The translations under genes were made by a program, and so were the position numbers. This document shows positions 14,897-27,517 of a DNA stretch of 64,000 bases, one piece after another; positions within the stretch are counted from its first letter, which is position 1, and each line of letters starts with the position of its first letter. Source of the DNA: Nipponacmea schrenckii (lineage: Eukaryota > Mollusca > Gastropoda > Lottiidae); NCBI GenBank assembly GCA_030562195.1, contig CM060200.1:35193023-35257022 (forward strand), in the 5' to 3' direction. The notes beneath the pieces were generated by a model. It was not told the origin of the DNA. It did no database searches and saw nothing but the letters and a program-made list of their open reading frames with translations.

Positions 14897-15308
14897 TTAG
14901 AAGATAAACACTTTCTGTTTTAGATTTAGAGGGGGTTTATTCGATATTTAACCATGCTTGAATCATTAGATCCCGAGACCGCTTGCGGTCGAGGGTCTCT
15001 AATGGTATATTCAAGCATGGTCAAATATCGAATAAACCCCCTCTAAATCTAAAACAGAAAGTCGTTTATCGGAATTGTACCACAAATTGTGATGATTTTG
15101 TTCCCGGACTCTTTTTTATGGATAATTTAAACATGGGCTATTCGGTTTTTATGACGTTAGGTGCTTTTTATCATTAACATTAACAAGATTTGTAACTAGT
15201 TCGCTGAAATTAATACGCCAAATTGCAAAGACATGATGTCAAATTGCTATTAAACCCCATGTATTTCGACCAATCAGAACTCAGAATTTTTGTTATTTGT
15301 GGTACAAT
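14897..15308. mobile_element. Composite foldback repeat, copy 1
   Basis: A ~65-bp inverted repeat (14903-14975 against 14995-15066, containing TTTAGAGGGGGTTTATTCGA) encloses a GACCGCTTGCGGTC palindrome. It is directly followed by a 235-bp segment with ATTGTACCACAAAT at 15074 and its complement ending at 15308. The same two-part structure recurs at 38137-38603, so the two parts move or are copied together. Confidence 0.85.
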
Positions 15309-15807
15309 CTTTCATCGATAGGCCTTAACCGGCATATGAGAATATTAACAAACGCCATCACGTCTTTCCTATTATGGGTAAACGTTGTTCAATGACTGTC
15401 CATAATTTTCTTGGTTTTAGGATAGGCTTACTTTTATGACAGATATTCCTTATAATTTGCATTTGTATAAAAATTTTATTTGTCCAATCACAGTGATTAC
15501 AGAATCACATTTTGGCAAACATTGTGTACTGTATAAAATTCAATATCAACACTGAAGAACTACTGAGAGTATTGGGTTTCTGTGAGGTTCAAAAAATTAT
15601 TTTGAATAAATATGATTTTTTCAGAAGTATGAGGGAACTTTCTGTGCGTAAAGTGGGTTATTTTCACGTTCAAATTTCTGGAAGGAAGTGTGTTTATTGT
15701 GTAAATATAAAATCATCAAATTTACTTTTCCATAGTCTTAAAGGGATAATAGGTATTAAAATGAACATTAAATTTTAAATTTTGTAAAAATGGCCATTAG
15801 TAGCTTT

Positions 15808-16033
15808 ATTCATCAGTAGATATACCTGCTGTCACAAATAACATAAAAAATAAGTAAATATCCAAAAAACTAAGTAATTATCCATTAACTGTGATTAATT
15901 TGATTATGGAAAAACGCTTAATAAATTGCGTTTTTCACAAATAGCGTTTTTAAAAAATGACTTTAGGTTTGTGACTTTTCCAGATTTTAATGGATTCTTT
16001 TACATTATGACACCAAGTAAGTTCACTGATGAG
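15808..16033. mobile_element. MITE with ATTCATCAGT ends, copy 1
   Basis: Begins ATTCATCAGTAGATATACCT and ends in AAGTTCACTGATGA, a short inverted terminal match. The same order of blocks (ATACCTGCTG, AATAACATAA, ATGACACYARGTAAGTTCAC) occurs at 28973-29108. Noncoding. Confidence 0.65.
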
Positions 16034-17959
16034 GCCTATTGACCATTATTGAGAACTAGTAGTTCACGCAGTATCCTTTAAAGATATTCAAAAAAAAACT
16101 TTTTATGCATATTTAAATTTAAGAAAAATAAAAATGTACTTATATCATGCTTTATATAAAATTTAATCCTACGAAATATCATTATACAGTTTTAACGACA
16201 ATATCCCAGATAATGTATAACCAAACGTCTTTTCTTAGTTTATTTGTGGCCTATTTTAAAATATTTAAATGCTCTGAAGCTAACAACAGCTTTCATTTGA
16301 CCAAATTCCACTTTTTCATATCAGTAGCTAATAGACTTACAACACAGTGCTCATTACTATAGCAGGTTTAAAAATTCAAGATAAAAAACAAAGCTATCGT
16401 TCTTTTTTTTAAATCAAAAAACGTATGGTCACTGCGACTATAGGCCTAGGATAGAAACATTGCTATCTTTCAAAACGAAAAATTTTTTTTTTCACAATTT
16501 TCTAACCTTAGGAGCTGACGTACATCATGTGACAACGACACACGAGGGCAGTATTCAATTTAAATGTTCACATTGGTGTACAAAGAGGAAAAGAGAAACT
16601 GCAAGAAAATACAGGAAGATAGGGTTGTTTACGATATTTAGCATCCAACAACTCGACTCAAACATTGAAAAATATGTGTTTCCATTAGGCTATTATCTTG
16701 TAGACTCTAGAAGGTCCAGTTGACCTAATCTGAACTCATTTAAATTTTAATCAGTCTGTGAGTTGTGTTGATCAAATTTTAAATAGGTAAGTTGGGATAT
16801 TCTATAAGTACATGTACATAAGGTAAAGCATTCAAACTGGGTATTTAGTTGTTTAGAAATGAGTAGAGAATGAGCTGAGCAGTGTGGGGAGGGGGTGCAT
16901 AATTAGACAGTTTTCGTTCTTAATCCTTTCAGAATATGTTTCCAGGTGAATATAATCAGGAAATTATCAATATACCGGTACACGGTAAAAGGTATACAAA
17001 ACCAGATTTATGATTCGTTTTATCTGCTTGGAAATATGTATAACCTACACTTTTAGATATAGATGCGTAAATAAATAAATAAAATAATTAAATTTCAAAA
17101 GAATGTGCACTTATATAATTCCATACTAATAAATTCTTCACTAAGAACAAAGAAAAGTCATACCCATTTAAAAGTACGGAAGTAAGATGTTCTGACCTTT
17201 CATACTAAAATAAAGTAGACATTATAATAACTCGGTGTCATCAATTTCTGGAATTTAGTGTAAAAACAAACAATGATATTTCTGGTTCAATCTCAAAGTT
17301 TTCAGATAGATGTGTTTCCCCCGTATAAATAGCACTAAATCGGTTTATTTTTAATGTGTTTGTGTTTTAATTTGTGGGTGTTAGTATATTTCTGTGCAGG
17401 AAGATAAATCACACAAGTTATAAAGATATGTATTATTTATCAGGAGCCTTAAATATCACACCTAAGTATATTACCTCTTAAAATGGACATAAAATGTAAT
17501 TTGCTAAACTTATTCAATGAAATTATATTATATTCGACAGATGGACCTACCATATAGGTACCATGACTTAACAGAATGTCTTAATAACAAGATTATATTA
17601 TACCCATTCAAGGAATTATTGAAAAATGTTTTTTCAAAATTACTTATTTAAATTTATTACTTTGTTTTATGGATTTATTAGATTATAGATGGGTTCTGTA
17701 TCATAGTTTTGACACCAACTGTGATGAAAGAGATTCACTTTGGCCAAGTTTAAGATTTGTTGTCATTGTAAGAGGTAGTAAACATTTGTGTTCACTGAAA
17801 CAAAATTGCACAGAAAGGAACGATGTGGTATCCACTTCTACAACAGACAATAGGATAACAAATCTGACTCATTTAGAATACACAATTTTACAAGATCTTT
17901 CTTTGATAGTTTTAAAAGAAAACACTACATGTATATCATATTATTCCTATTCCCATTGC

Positions 17960-20124
17960 TCATCTTAAACACTCTGGTACTTTACACACAAACTTTCCAT
18001 CTTCAACAATCTGAAAAAGAAACCCGATTTTGTATATTGGCAATACATTTTTATCAAATGTACCATGTCTTTATCACACCATCCTGACCAAATTATGCCA
18101 CGCACAATTATGTTTTCTTTGGACAAGGTGAAATGTGATACTCAGATAATATATACAAGAAATTTAAAATCAAAATATTTAACTATGGAGTGGAATATTT
18201 AGTCAGATTACAAAATGAAATGAAAAGGAATTCTTACTTCCTACCCTTCTGCTCCTTATGAGCTAATGAAGACGGGCAACGCCATACAGTGTGCAACGAA
18301 AGACTCTTTTTCAGGACTGTGGCAATAATTTACTCTTTTTGCCATTTCCAACTGAGAAAGCTCTTTAATCTGCACAGCTTGTAGCACACGGGGCATCGAT
18401 TTATTGCCCCATCCGAACGACTAACCGCTTTTTCCACTGAAAAGGGGAAATCAGGCTTGGCTGAAAAATCGAAAGTCCAACTCGACATTTGCCAGAATTG
18501 AACCCTGAACCCTCAGGTTAGCGAGCAAGCAGCTAACTCCAAGAGCCACGGCGGCGAGCTAGTCAACTTACAAACAAACAAAATTCACGACTTCAGTTAA
18601 AGTGGACAATTAGGATTACCTTTAATCTCTTTCGTTTACACGGAAATTTTCTTCTATTACAAAAATCTTGTTTAACACATTTCCCGTATTTCTTCAAACA
18701 CCGGAAGTCGTTTTTCCGACATTTTGGACAATCTGCTTCCTTTCTGTAACTACATGCGTTGCATGACGTATGTTGACATCTCTCTTGACATTCTTGTTTT
18801 AAGTCTGCCACCTTACTAAAATATAATCAAATCTACAAACAATCACGTTTAGAAAGGTGATGGTCACACGACAATATAAATGGTCATATAAATTTTATTT
18901 ATAAATTGATGATGGCGTAGCAAAAAATAATAAGATGTAAGCTAAAATTTTACTTACACAGCAGAGCAAATTGCTCGAGGATTTCGCTTACAAAATATTG
19001 GAGAACATTCTGGCCTACAAAATGAAGATTTTCCTTCGTCTGCCTGAGGACCTGGAACTAGAATCAAAGTTGTGATTTCAAGTAAATAATCTATTATAAA
19101 TAGTCTTATTCAAATAAGATCAATTTCGTTGAAAGTTGAAGTGGCCAAATTTAAATAAAAGCTAACGAAACAAGTACGTCCCTGATGAATTTACAGTATA
19201 TCTGGGCTACCATCAATCTGTGCCAAAATTCTTACTTTTATGATATTATTGATTTAAACCCACACACAAAATATAAACTGTCATCTGTATACCGTCTGCA
19301 AACAAAGTTTGAAAAGTTTGCCGAGTCAAGGGCAATTACATAAAATTTTCATTTGACACTAAAATTTTTTTACCCCATTAGAAGCTACAATTTTCAATTG
19401 ATATTGATGAAACTTCTTGTGAGCATTGGAATTGATAAGATTTTTCGATGAACTTGCGAGCTATTGCCCTTGATTTAGTAAAATTGTCAAAATTTTATTG
19501 TGGGTGCAAAAGAAGGTGCAAATTTAAATGGATTTTGATAAAGCTTGGTTTGAGCATTGGAATTGATAAGGCGACAGTCAAGTTCGAACTTGACGATTTT
19601 GATTTTATTTTAGTTATTGCCATTGACTTTGTAAAATCACGTAAAAATTATATTGTGAGTGCAATAGAAGCTACAATTTTCAATGGATTTTTATTTTGTT
19701 TGTATATAAAGATGCTATTTATCAAAGAAAATGATTTAACAAAGCTGATATGTGGGTGTATGCTACTTTGCCTGGCAAGCTATCTTAGTTATTGATGTGG
19801 ACTATTTTGCGACTTCTAATTAACTAAGAGAAAGATTCAAACAGAATTATAATGTGTACATTCACATCTGTAAATAAATATATAAAATAATATGCATAAA
19901 CAAGATTTATGAAAAGGGTTGAAAGTAAAATGCTTTAAATTAGAGCGGTTAAAAGGTGTTATGTTATGTTAACTTTATATCGTCTGCTATCATTTTTATA
20001 GAGTTATTCCTATAGATCTAGAATATTTCTAATTAAGATAGGCAAAAAATTCAAACGATTTTAAAACATGCGAATTTACAGCTATAAATGGAGATATGTT
20101 TGAAATTTGTATATTACAATTTTC

Positions 20125-20155
<31 letters not shown>

Positions 20156-21399
20156 TTTAATCAGATTAATTTATAATGTATGGTTCTATCATCGTTGTAT
20201 TACTTTCTTTTAATCTGTCAATCATCTTAACCCTGAAAATCTCTTATTTCAGTAGATAAATTAGAATTTTTGTTTACTTTTGCTAAATTTAACAATTTTA
20301 TATTAAACCATCCATGTCAAATATGTCTAAATAGAGTAAATCAAGTACATTTTTTATTATGAAATCCATATTGATGGGAATATATAAATACACCTGATTT
20401 AGAATCTCATTCGAAAAATAAAACCAAAATTTAAAAAGATATGATAGTTAAAACATTTGATGAAAAGAGAACCAAATGGGCATTAAAAATTTGTAAAACT
20501 AAAATCGATGCCAAGCAAAAAGAAGCACAACTTGAGTGCCAGGGTTGAGACATCTTTCCCCTTTTTAAATTATGTTTGATTCGCATGCACCGGAGACAAT
20601 TCCAACCAGCATTCCTGTTGACCACGTATAACCATTTTCACTTTGCTTTTACGGTTCATTCACAATATGGCCAAAAGAGATTAACACATTTATTCTAGTT
20701 ATGCAAAGACGCTATGCCTAGAATGTAAATATGATTGATAGAAACAATACAGCATTCCAGACTATTCTGGTGCCAGAAACCAGAAATACCCTGTAGCAGA
20801 CATATTACAGGTTTTCAATAAAGTACTCTCGCCAAATCTAACAAGTTTCGCATAACTTTTCGACAGTATTGAAGTGGTTAAGGTTAAGGTAAAGTGAAGG
20901 GAATTTCATAATGACAAAAACTGAACAAATACTCATTAATCGTAATAAAACACCATTAGTCACATGGCTGCTTCAGTAAGTTTCATGTGGTACTCCAGGG
21001 CATTTCAGCTGTTAAACATGCATAACATTTCGTAAGATCATGCACGATGGCGAGTCAACCACAGAAAACACACTTACGTTTGTTACAGGAACCAACTAAT
21101 TCTGTTTTACCATGGTACATTATGATGCTAGATTTGTCTGTTAATGGTTGGCAATACAGTCCTTTATCACATTTACCTAAATACTGATATTCACCACCAC
21201 ATCGTTCACCTTTCACTTTAGCACATACAGCACAACACCCACATATACTCGTGGTTATCCCCCCTTTGCAACTCGACTTAGATAACCTTGAACAGTGTAG
21301 TTTATCACATGGTGGACATCTTAATGCACTAATTAACTGTAAATCTATCAAAATCATCAAAGGCAACGTCATTAATATTTTATCGACAAAACCTTTCAT
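17960..21399 (-). CDS. Secreted cysteine-rich protein with N-terminal IGFBP domain
   Basis: Four exons: 21399-21078, 19057-18958, 18815-18620, 18010-17960 (stop TGA 17960-17962); AG/GT borders and phases 1, 2, 0 join to 222 residues. A hydrophobic signal peptide covers residues 1-25. Residues 28-107 form an IGFBP-type domain: LRCPPCDKLHC, then the signature CGCCAVCAKVKGERCGG, then GKCDKGLYC. Exons 2-4 encode a second Cys-rich, Lys/Arg-rich region (CRPECSPIFCKRN, CPKCRKNDFRCLKKYGKC) that I do not assign to a family. It resembles, in its first half, invertebrate single-IGFBP-domain proteins such as the perlustrin type. Growth-factor binding is known for the vertebrate family and not shown here. 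Confidence 0.87.
18205..18557 (-). mobile_element. tRNA-derived SINE, copy 1
   Basis: Read on the minus strand: head GCCGCCGTGGCTCTTGGAGT (degraded A box), then AGGGTTCAGGGTTCAATTCT (B box GGTTCAATTCT), a body shared with the copies at 54531 and 56503 (GTTCGGATGGGGCAATAAAT, CACTGTATGGCGTTGCCCGT), and an ATTTCATTTCATTT-like tail. It lies in intron 3 of the IGFBP-domain gene. Confidence 0.85.
19330..19789 (-). mobile_element. Pearl-like tandem-repeat element, inverted degenerate copy
   Basis: The right end reads TTTGCCTGGCAAGCTATCTT, the complement of the element head seen at 43435 and elsewhere, preceded by TGTGGGTGTATG. To the left are two to three degenerate ~150-bp units (repeated GAGCATTGGAATTGATAAG, TTATTGCC..TGACTTTGTAAAA). 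It lies in intron 1 of the IGFBP-domain gene. Confidence 0.65.
20127..20158 (+). repeat. Poly-A then poly-T tract
   Basis: About 28 A followed by 7 T in intron 1 of the IGFBP-domain gene. Likely a polymerase-slippage tract; not linked to a recognisable retroelement. Confidence 0.8.
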
Positions 21400-24300
21400 T
21401 GTGATCTACTAAATCATTAATGCACGTGCATATTGTCATTAACTCACGTATCAAAGAATTTAATCAAAGAAACGTGTTACAAAATCCGAGACATTATTCT
21501 TTGCATCATCTGCCCGGACCAAGCAATGTCGTTTATTTTATTCTAAATTCTGGTATTGAATAAGTTTCCATGTCATCCGATTTGACTCTGCTTGGTTAAA
21601 ACTAGTAGAAAGTTAAATTTGGAAGTTACTCTCTGAGTTACAAGAATGTCTCTTTACGGTTCTCTTCTGATAATGCTTTCCGTATATTCAAATTCCTTAC
21701 ATTAAAACACAGACAATTTCTTTTACGTACTATAATCCAAAGTATTGGTAGCACTACTTCGAGTCTAGCATTATTCAGAGAATCGCTTCCTTTTTAATTG
21801 CCAATGTATATGTCATATAGATGTATTGTCCTAGTAAAACATATTGGGTTTTCCACTGCTTCATATCACACTTGACTTGACAAAAATTTAAAATTCCAAG
21901 TTCTTCTACAACATAATATTATAATTGTGGTATGATAGACAGACAAAGAAAGTAGTTGTCAATTGGTAATGATATTATATTTGTCTATGATAATACGAAA
22001 GCATGTTTAAATCATTAACACAAACCGCCCAGCAATAAACTTCTTTAAATCGCTAACATTCTCTAAAAATATCGTTTTTTTTAACAAGTAGATCTGCAAC
22101 TTGAAACTGCCTAGTTTTTATAATTTCACATTAATCCTCTGCTATCCATTGTTAAAAAATGTTATAAGTTAGACGTCCATCTGTAGATTACGTTAGAAAA
22201 AACTTTTGATGTTGAAATTAATGATCTTACGATGAACTTATTTTATTCACATTCTAAACGTTCTGAATCTAGGCAAATCCAATACATGATGCATTGTATT
22301 TGTTAACAATCTAAAGTATAAAGTTCTAAGATTTTCTCACAATGATGTGTTCAAGAGGGTTTGTAATGCAAAATACATAAAAAGTTACGCCAAGTTACTA
22401 AGACTGTAATAAAGTTTCAACACCTTATCTGTAAAAGTTGTTAAATTGTCTGCTATGATGAGAATTGGCGTGAATTTTTAAGTCTTTATTAGGCTGAAAT
22501 AAGATAATAACAATAGAAATTATAATGATATAATATAAAAACACACGCATATCTTATCATATCCGTCCTATTAATGCTGTAGACAAAAAATGAGAAGGTC
22601 GAAATTCCTTGAGCTGTATCTCAATGGTTTAAAGTGACTAATCCCAAAATTAAAATAAATTTCGGACAGCCACAAAAACAATATAATCCATGATTAAATG
22701 GTTCAAGACATAAGTTTAAATCAGAATGCTTTATTTCATAAATTTGCTTTAGTTGATGTAATCTTGTCGGAAATCTTTTATTTTAATGATATATGAGAAA
22801 ATAAACGATATGTATATGGTGCGTTGGACCCAGATGTAAATAGGTAAGGATGATCTGTGAAAAATTAATGCCTTGAAATTTGGCCAAGACCAGATGGTAA
22901 AAAGGATCTTTAATTGTTAACGTAGATGTTATTTGTGATAATAAAGTTGCTTCTTTTGTTTTTCACTTTCTCTCTCTGTCTTTATTTCTTTACATACATT
23001 CAGTGTTTAATGACTTTTAATTTTGATTTGTTTCAAATAGACGTTTACGTTTATATCTGCCTTATTCATTTTCCTTTTCCACAGTCTTATATCTAACTTG
23101 AGTTGCAGCCAAACTAGAAAGTTTGCTAAAAAAAGCAACTATTTTTGTTTTATGTATACCTGGTCAATTCTTTAGCAACAGACATAAACACTTTATACAG
23201 TGTCTCTTAGAGTCAAGAAGAAGCTCGGTCAAAGTCTTGGGTGTGAGTGAAATCATGATAATGCAATGTTTATAATTTTTGCTCAAGTTTAAAACGTGAG
23301 GTTGGTTTAATTAAAACTGTACCTGAACACCATTGCACAAACATTTAAAAGAGGATTGTCTGTAATTATTTGGGCCAATTAATTTTGGCAATAATCGCAT
23401 GGAACATGAACGGCGTTCGGTGTCCGCAAAGATAATTGAGGACCTTTTAGTCTTTTTGAAACAAAATGTAAATTGTTCCTTTAAACCACCGTTAGTTAAA
23501 AAAAAGAGCTATTGTAAATCACAGTCACCCTTAAATAACTTGCTTTTCTGTTTTAGGTAGATACATTAAAAATCAATGAAAAGTCTTATCGTATGTTATT
23601 CGTATGGTTTCTCAGGTGGATTTGAAGTCAAAGTTCGAAGTATCATTCAACATTTTACACTATAATAAATCATTCACGAATGGAGAAGGGTCTAAATAAA
23701 AGTCTGCACCCATGGCTCATATAGGTGCAAAAGAACAATATCAAGATTTATTATGATAATTATTTAAATTGATTTACCTTTTTAAATCTGAATCTGCTTT
23801 GATGTTAATGTTAGCCAGTCTCACATATTAATTGTTAAGATATTCCAAATATGCGGCAAAAAGACGAATTATACGCATGTTTTCACCCCACGGTGTCGGG
23901 TTAAGTTTGTTTTCGGTGAATGAAGATGTAGAAAAGGTGAAAGTTTCTTCTCAAACACGTTCAGAGAGTTCTGAGTCAAGATTAAGCAATAGGTTCACAC
24001 GGTAAAATGACGTCACTCCTCCCCCATTCATAAACTATTTTCATTGATTATTTGATTAGATCCTATTGGTTATTTTTACTACTACAATCTTCTCAATTTC
24101 TAACTAATATTATTCTTTTTCTCCTCCTCTTGTACTGCAGATAAATGTGAGCTAAATACAGAACCCATACAGTATTATGGAAGGGTATCAATGACAAAAA
24201 TAACTAACAAGCTAAAACCAATGGTATAGGTTTACACAATATGTTTTGTTTTTACATAAAAATTGTTAGTATACGGACCACTATATTCCTTTTTGATCTT

Positions 24301-25234
24301 TAACCACGAAAACGTATCAAACTGATGCATTGCTGAGGGTGTGTGTAAGAGATTATGGTATAATTTCACTTTGTAATTTAAAATTTCGCTAATCATAATA
24401 CACGTATATGTGCAAGAAATAAGCTTTCACACAACTTACCAACAACAGTTTAATTAGAGGTGGGAATAAGTGATAATATGTTGCTAATTGGAATTCAATC
24501 TAAATACTAGTAGTCGCGAAAACCTATCCTTTTATTAGACTTACATGTCAAATTGGACAACTTACAATACCAGAACTTGATCGGGTTATTTCACAGGTTC
24601 TTACTAATGTTTTAGGCGCGTTCAGCCCTAAATAAATTACCATTTCAATTTCTTCAGTTATATAGTGGACAATTTTCGCAACGACTTTGTAATAGTAAAG
24701 TAACGAATAAATCATGTGGAATAATGTGAGTAGAGTCAACTCAGAACATTGTTAGATTTATAAATTCGGATCCAGAACATATAAGCAAGAGACACTGATA
24801 CAACTGCAACAAGTATGCTTGATCAAATCAATGACCGCATCTTAAATATCTCAAAATACAAAAGCCTTAGAAGTAGCTACGTCAAAATCGTATCAAATTA
24901 CTGGTGATAAATGGATTGTGACTGAGAGGGCTTATATATTGTTTTTTCTATAAACTTTATACATTTAAAAGATAAATATATCAGGGGGAATCCAGGTTGA
25001 AACAAGAGAAAAAGTTTATATTGTTAAGTGTTCTTGTGAAGAGGAGCTAGTAAATGTCAGTTTTAGACAATTTATAGAGTCTCGACTCATTATTGGACTA
25101 TCATCGTAAATCTTTCGGTCACTGTCATTTCGGTTGAATTATCCACAAAATTGTGTGGGGGATCCCATATTAAGTTCTTTTTAAATCTTGCTCAACATCT
25201 ACAGTAGAGATGTGAATATATAAAAATCAGTCTA
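21400..25234. other. Upstream intergenic region of the IGFBP-domain gene
   Basis: About 3.8 kb, AT-rich, with no recognisable exon on either strand and no repeat structure I could support. The short open frame at 24548-24739 (-) is unidentified. Promoter elements for the minus-strand gene should lie just right of 21399 but no convincing TATA box was picked. Confidence 0.5.
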
Positions 25235-25805
25235 AAGGCCCAGTCCCACTGCACTTGCGCACGAATTACGTATGAATTGCGCATAAAATTTTCTTTGTGC
25301 GTGATTCGTCAGTGATGTGCGTAAATCCCACGCGTTTCACACGTGGAGCATCAGTTTTTGTAAGTGATTGTGCGCGATCGCCGGTTTTGAACGGTTCAAA
25401 ATTTTTTCCACGCACAACGTGCGCGATTATATGCAGTTTATGCGCAGTTTGTACGTAGTTTGGACGTGGAAGGTGCTTGATATGTGCGTGTTCTGTCAGT
25501 GTTCCGTCAGTGCTTGTGCGTCAGGAACTGGCTCCTAGCATGCACGTATATATCACTTACAAAACACGCACAATCCACGTATGTTCCACTTACAAACACT
25601 TACCAAATTTATTAAAAGCATGTAACACGCACAAATAACGTATGATAAACTTATAAACTACGCATGAACACGCATTCATCACGCATGCAATTTTCCTGTA
25701 TAAAAAGCAGGCATTTCGGCCAATTTCTTCAGTGTTGTTCATGCTGCCAAGGGTACACATCTAGAAGACCAAGCTCCAGAAGAAGACCAAGCTCCAGAAG
25801 AAGAC

Positions 25806-26575
25806 ATGAAACCTCAGAGAAGAGATGTGCTGGCATTATTGGTGCAGAACCAGAATGATCAGATGATGCAAATTTATCAGATGTTGGCCAGAAGAAGGAG
25901 AAGAAGAAGAAGAAGAAGACAAAGGAATGTCTGGGTGAGAGACTGGATCACTAGAAGACCAGAGCAGGGCTTGTATGATCGCCAGATGGTGGAGCCCAGG
26001 AATGAAGATCCAAGATCCTTTCAGAATTTCATGCGCATGCCTCCATGTTTGATGAGATTGTCTAGAGGCTGACCCCAAGGCTAACCAAGCAAACTACCAA
26101 CTTCAGAGTTCCCCTGGATCCTGGTATGGAATTTGCCATAACCCTCCGTCACCTGGCATCTGGAGCCAAGTACCATGACATGCAGTATTCCTGGAGGGTC
26201 CCTCACAACACCATCAGCAAAGTTGTCAAGAGAAGTCTACGAGGCCATCGTAGAAGAGTACCTTGAAGAGCAAATGTCACCTCCAACCACTGAAGAAGGC
26301 TGGCGTCAACTGTCAGATGACTGGTACCAGAGATGAAACTTCCATCACGTAGTGGGGGCAGTTGATGGCAAACATGTGGCATGCAAAGCTCCCCCTAATT
26401 CTGGATCAGAGTACTACAATTACAAAGGCTTCTTCAGTGTGATCCTATTTGCCATGGTGACATCTGATTACAAGTTCCTGAGGGTGGACGTGTCTGGTAA
26501 TGGCTCAGCTTCAGATGCCCAGATCTTCAACAGTGAGCTGAAAGAAGGCCTAGAGAACAACTCTAGCCCCAGATC
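25806..26575 (+). pseudogene. Harbinger transposase (HARBI1-like DDE nuclease), broken
   Basis: The N-terminal part has VQNQNDQMMQIYQMLARRRR and WVRDWITRRPEQGLYDRQM plus RNEDPRSFQNFMRM. The middle continues FAITLRHLASGAKYHDMQYS and VPHNTISKVV. The catalytic region has [39 protein letters not shown] and [20 protein letters not shown], matching the DDE_Tnp_4 family. Damage: TAG near 26061, a frameshift near 26230, a TGA in place of a Trp near 26335, and loss of the C-terminal third after about 26560. It is not able to act as an active transposase as written. Confidence 0.85.
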
Positions 26576-26932
26576 ATCAGCCTTGGCAGCCCAGATTTCT
26601 CTACGCTTCTCGTAGAGGCGACTGCCCCGCCTCCAGACTTTTCTCGTGCTGAACCATCCACTCAAGGAGATTTGCTTCCATCTCCTGCTTCAAGGGAAAA
26701 GTCATGTTTGGCAACGACTTGCCTTGCCCTTGCCTAGACGTACATCTTCTTCGGATTCACCAGCAGCAGGGTCTTCAATATCAGCAGCAGCAACAGCAGC
26801 AGCATGCACCTCCACCTCCATCTGCATTTCAGGAGGTCTTGGTGACCTTGGGGCAGCTTGGTCTTCTTGTGGAGCCTTGGTCTTCTTCTGGACCCTGGTC
26901 TTGGAGGGCTGGCGGCATTTCCTGGGTGGCAT
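26480..26932 (-). pseudogene. MADF/Myb-like accessory ORF of the Harbinger element, frameshifted
   Basis: Starts MPPRKCRQPSKTRVQKKTK, passes through an Ala/Glu-rich linker to KQEMEANLLEWMVQHEK, then shifts frame near 26640 into [20 protein letters not shown] and DDLG. The second block has the LYEK..REIW..KA..LG pattern of MADF or Myb/SANT-like domains, which PIF/Harbinger elements typically carry as a second protein. It runs convergently into the truncated transposase, as if an internal deletion joined the two 3' parts. Confidence 0.6.
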
Positions 26933-27297
26933 CTTCAGGCAGTCTTCCAGTAGTCTTCAAGTAGACTTCAAGTGGTCTTCAGGAGACGTGGCTGCCTCGA
27001 GTGCTGGTTCAAGACTGGCGAAATGCTAGGTAGGTAAATGGCGAGTTAACGTTCGCTTCCAGCAATTGCTGATATCGCAAACTAGGTAGTTGCACTTTGG
27101 TGGTCGTTGGTAGTGGATTTAGAATCAATTGGATGATTTAGAAAACTGTTGGTTTGGTGGTGGTTTGAGAAATCGTACGATCTGGTCGGAACGAATGTCA
27201 TGGCGGTGAAACTCGGCCCTGGATAGTGTGGCGTGAGTGATTCAGTCTTCTACATTCTTCCAAAACTCGTTATGATCATGGTGGTTGTTGTTGGTGG

Positions 27298-27335
27298 TTG
27301 TTGGTTTGGTTTGGTTTGGTTTGGTTTGGTTTGAT
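27298..27335 (+). repeat. (GGTTT)n microsatellite
   Basis: Five or so tandem GGTTT units. It could be the 3' tail of the LINE fragment on the minus strand (AAACC)n, but no boundary proves this. Confidence 0.6.
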
Positions 27336-27517
27336 TATCTGTCTGTGCTTGGAAGAGTTGAAGACCTAAAAGAAAGAAGAAAAGGAGACGTGAGAAAGGA
27401 GAGAAGAAGAGAAAAAAGCTTTCACAAAAAAAAAAAAAAAAATAAGATGTTCTCTTTTGTTTCTGCTATGAAACTTGTTTTGAAAATTGATTATATAAAT
27501 TTTAAAAGAAACTTAGG

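Larger units (their letters stand above)
12685..17959. other. Intergenic DNA with small mobile elements
   Basis: No exon of a host gene was recognised between the discoidin gene and the IGFBP-domain gene. It contains the MULE-like element (12845-13655), a foldback composite (14897-15308) and a MITE (15808-16033). The remaining sequence is AT-rich with only short frames that resemble nothing I know. Confidence 0.6.

Noticed and set aside
24548..24739. Minus-strand ORF upstream of the IGFBP-domain gene
   Set aside because: No recognised domain, no splice continuity; likely chance.
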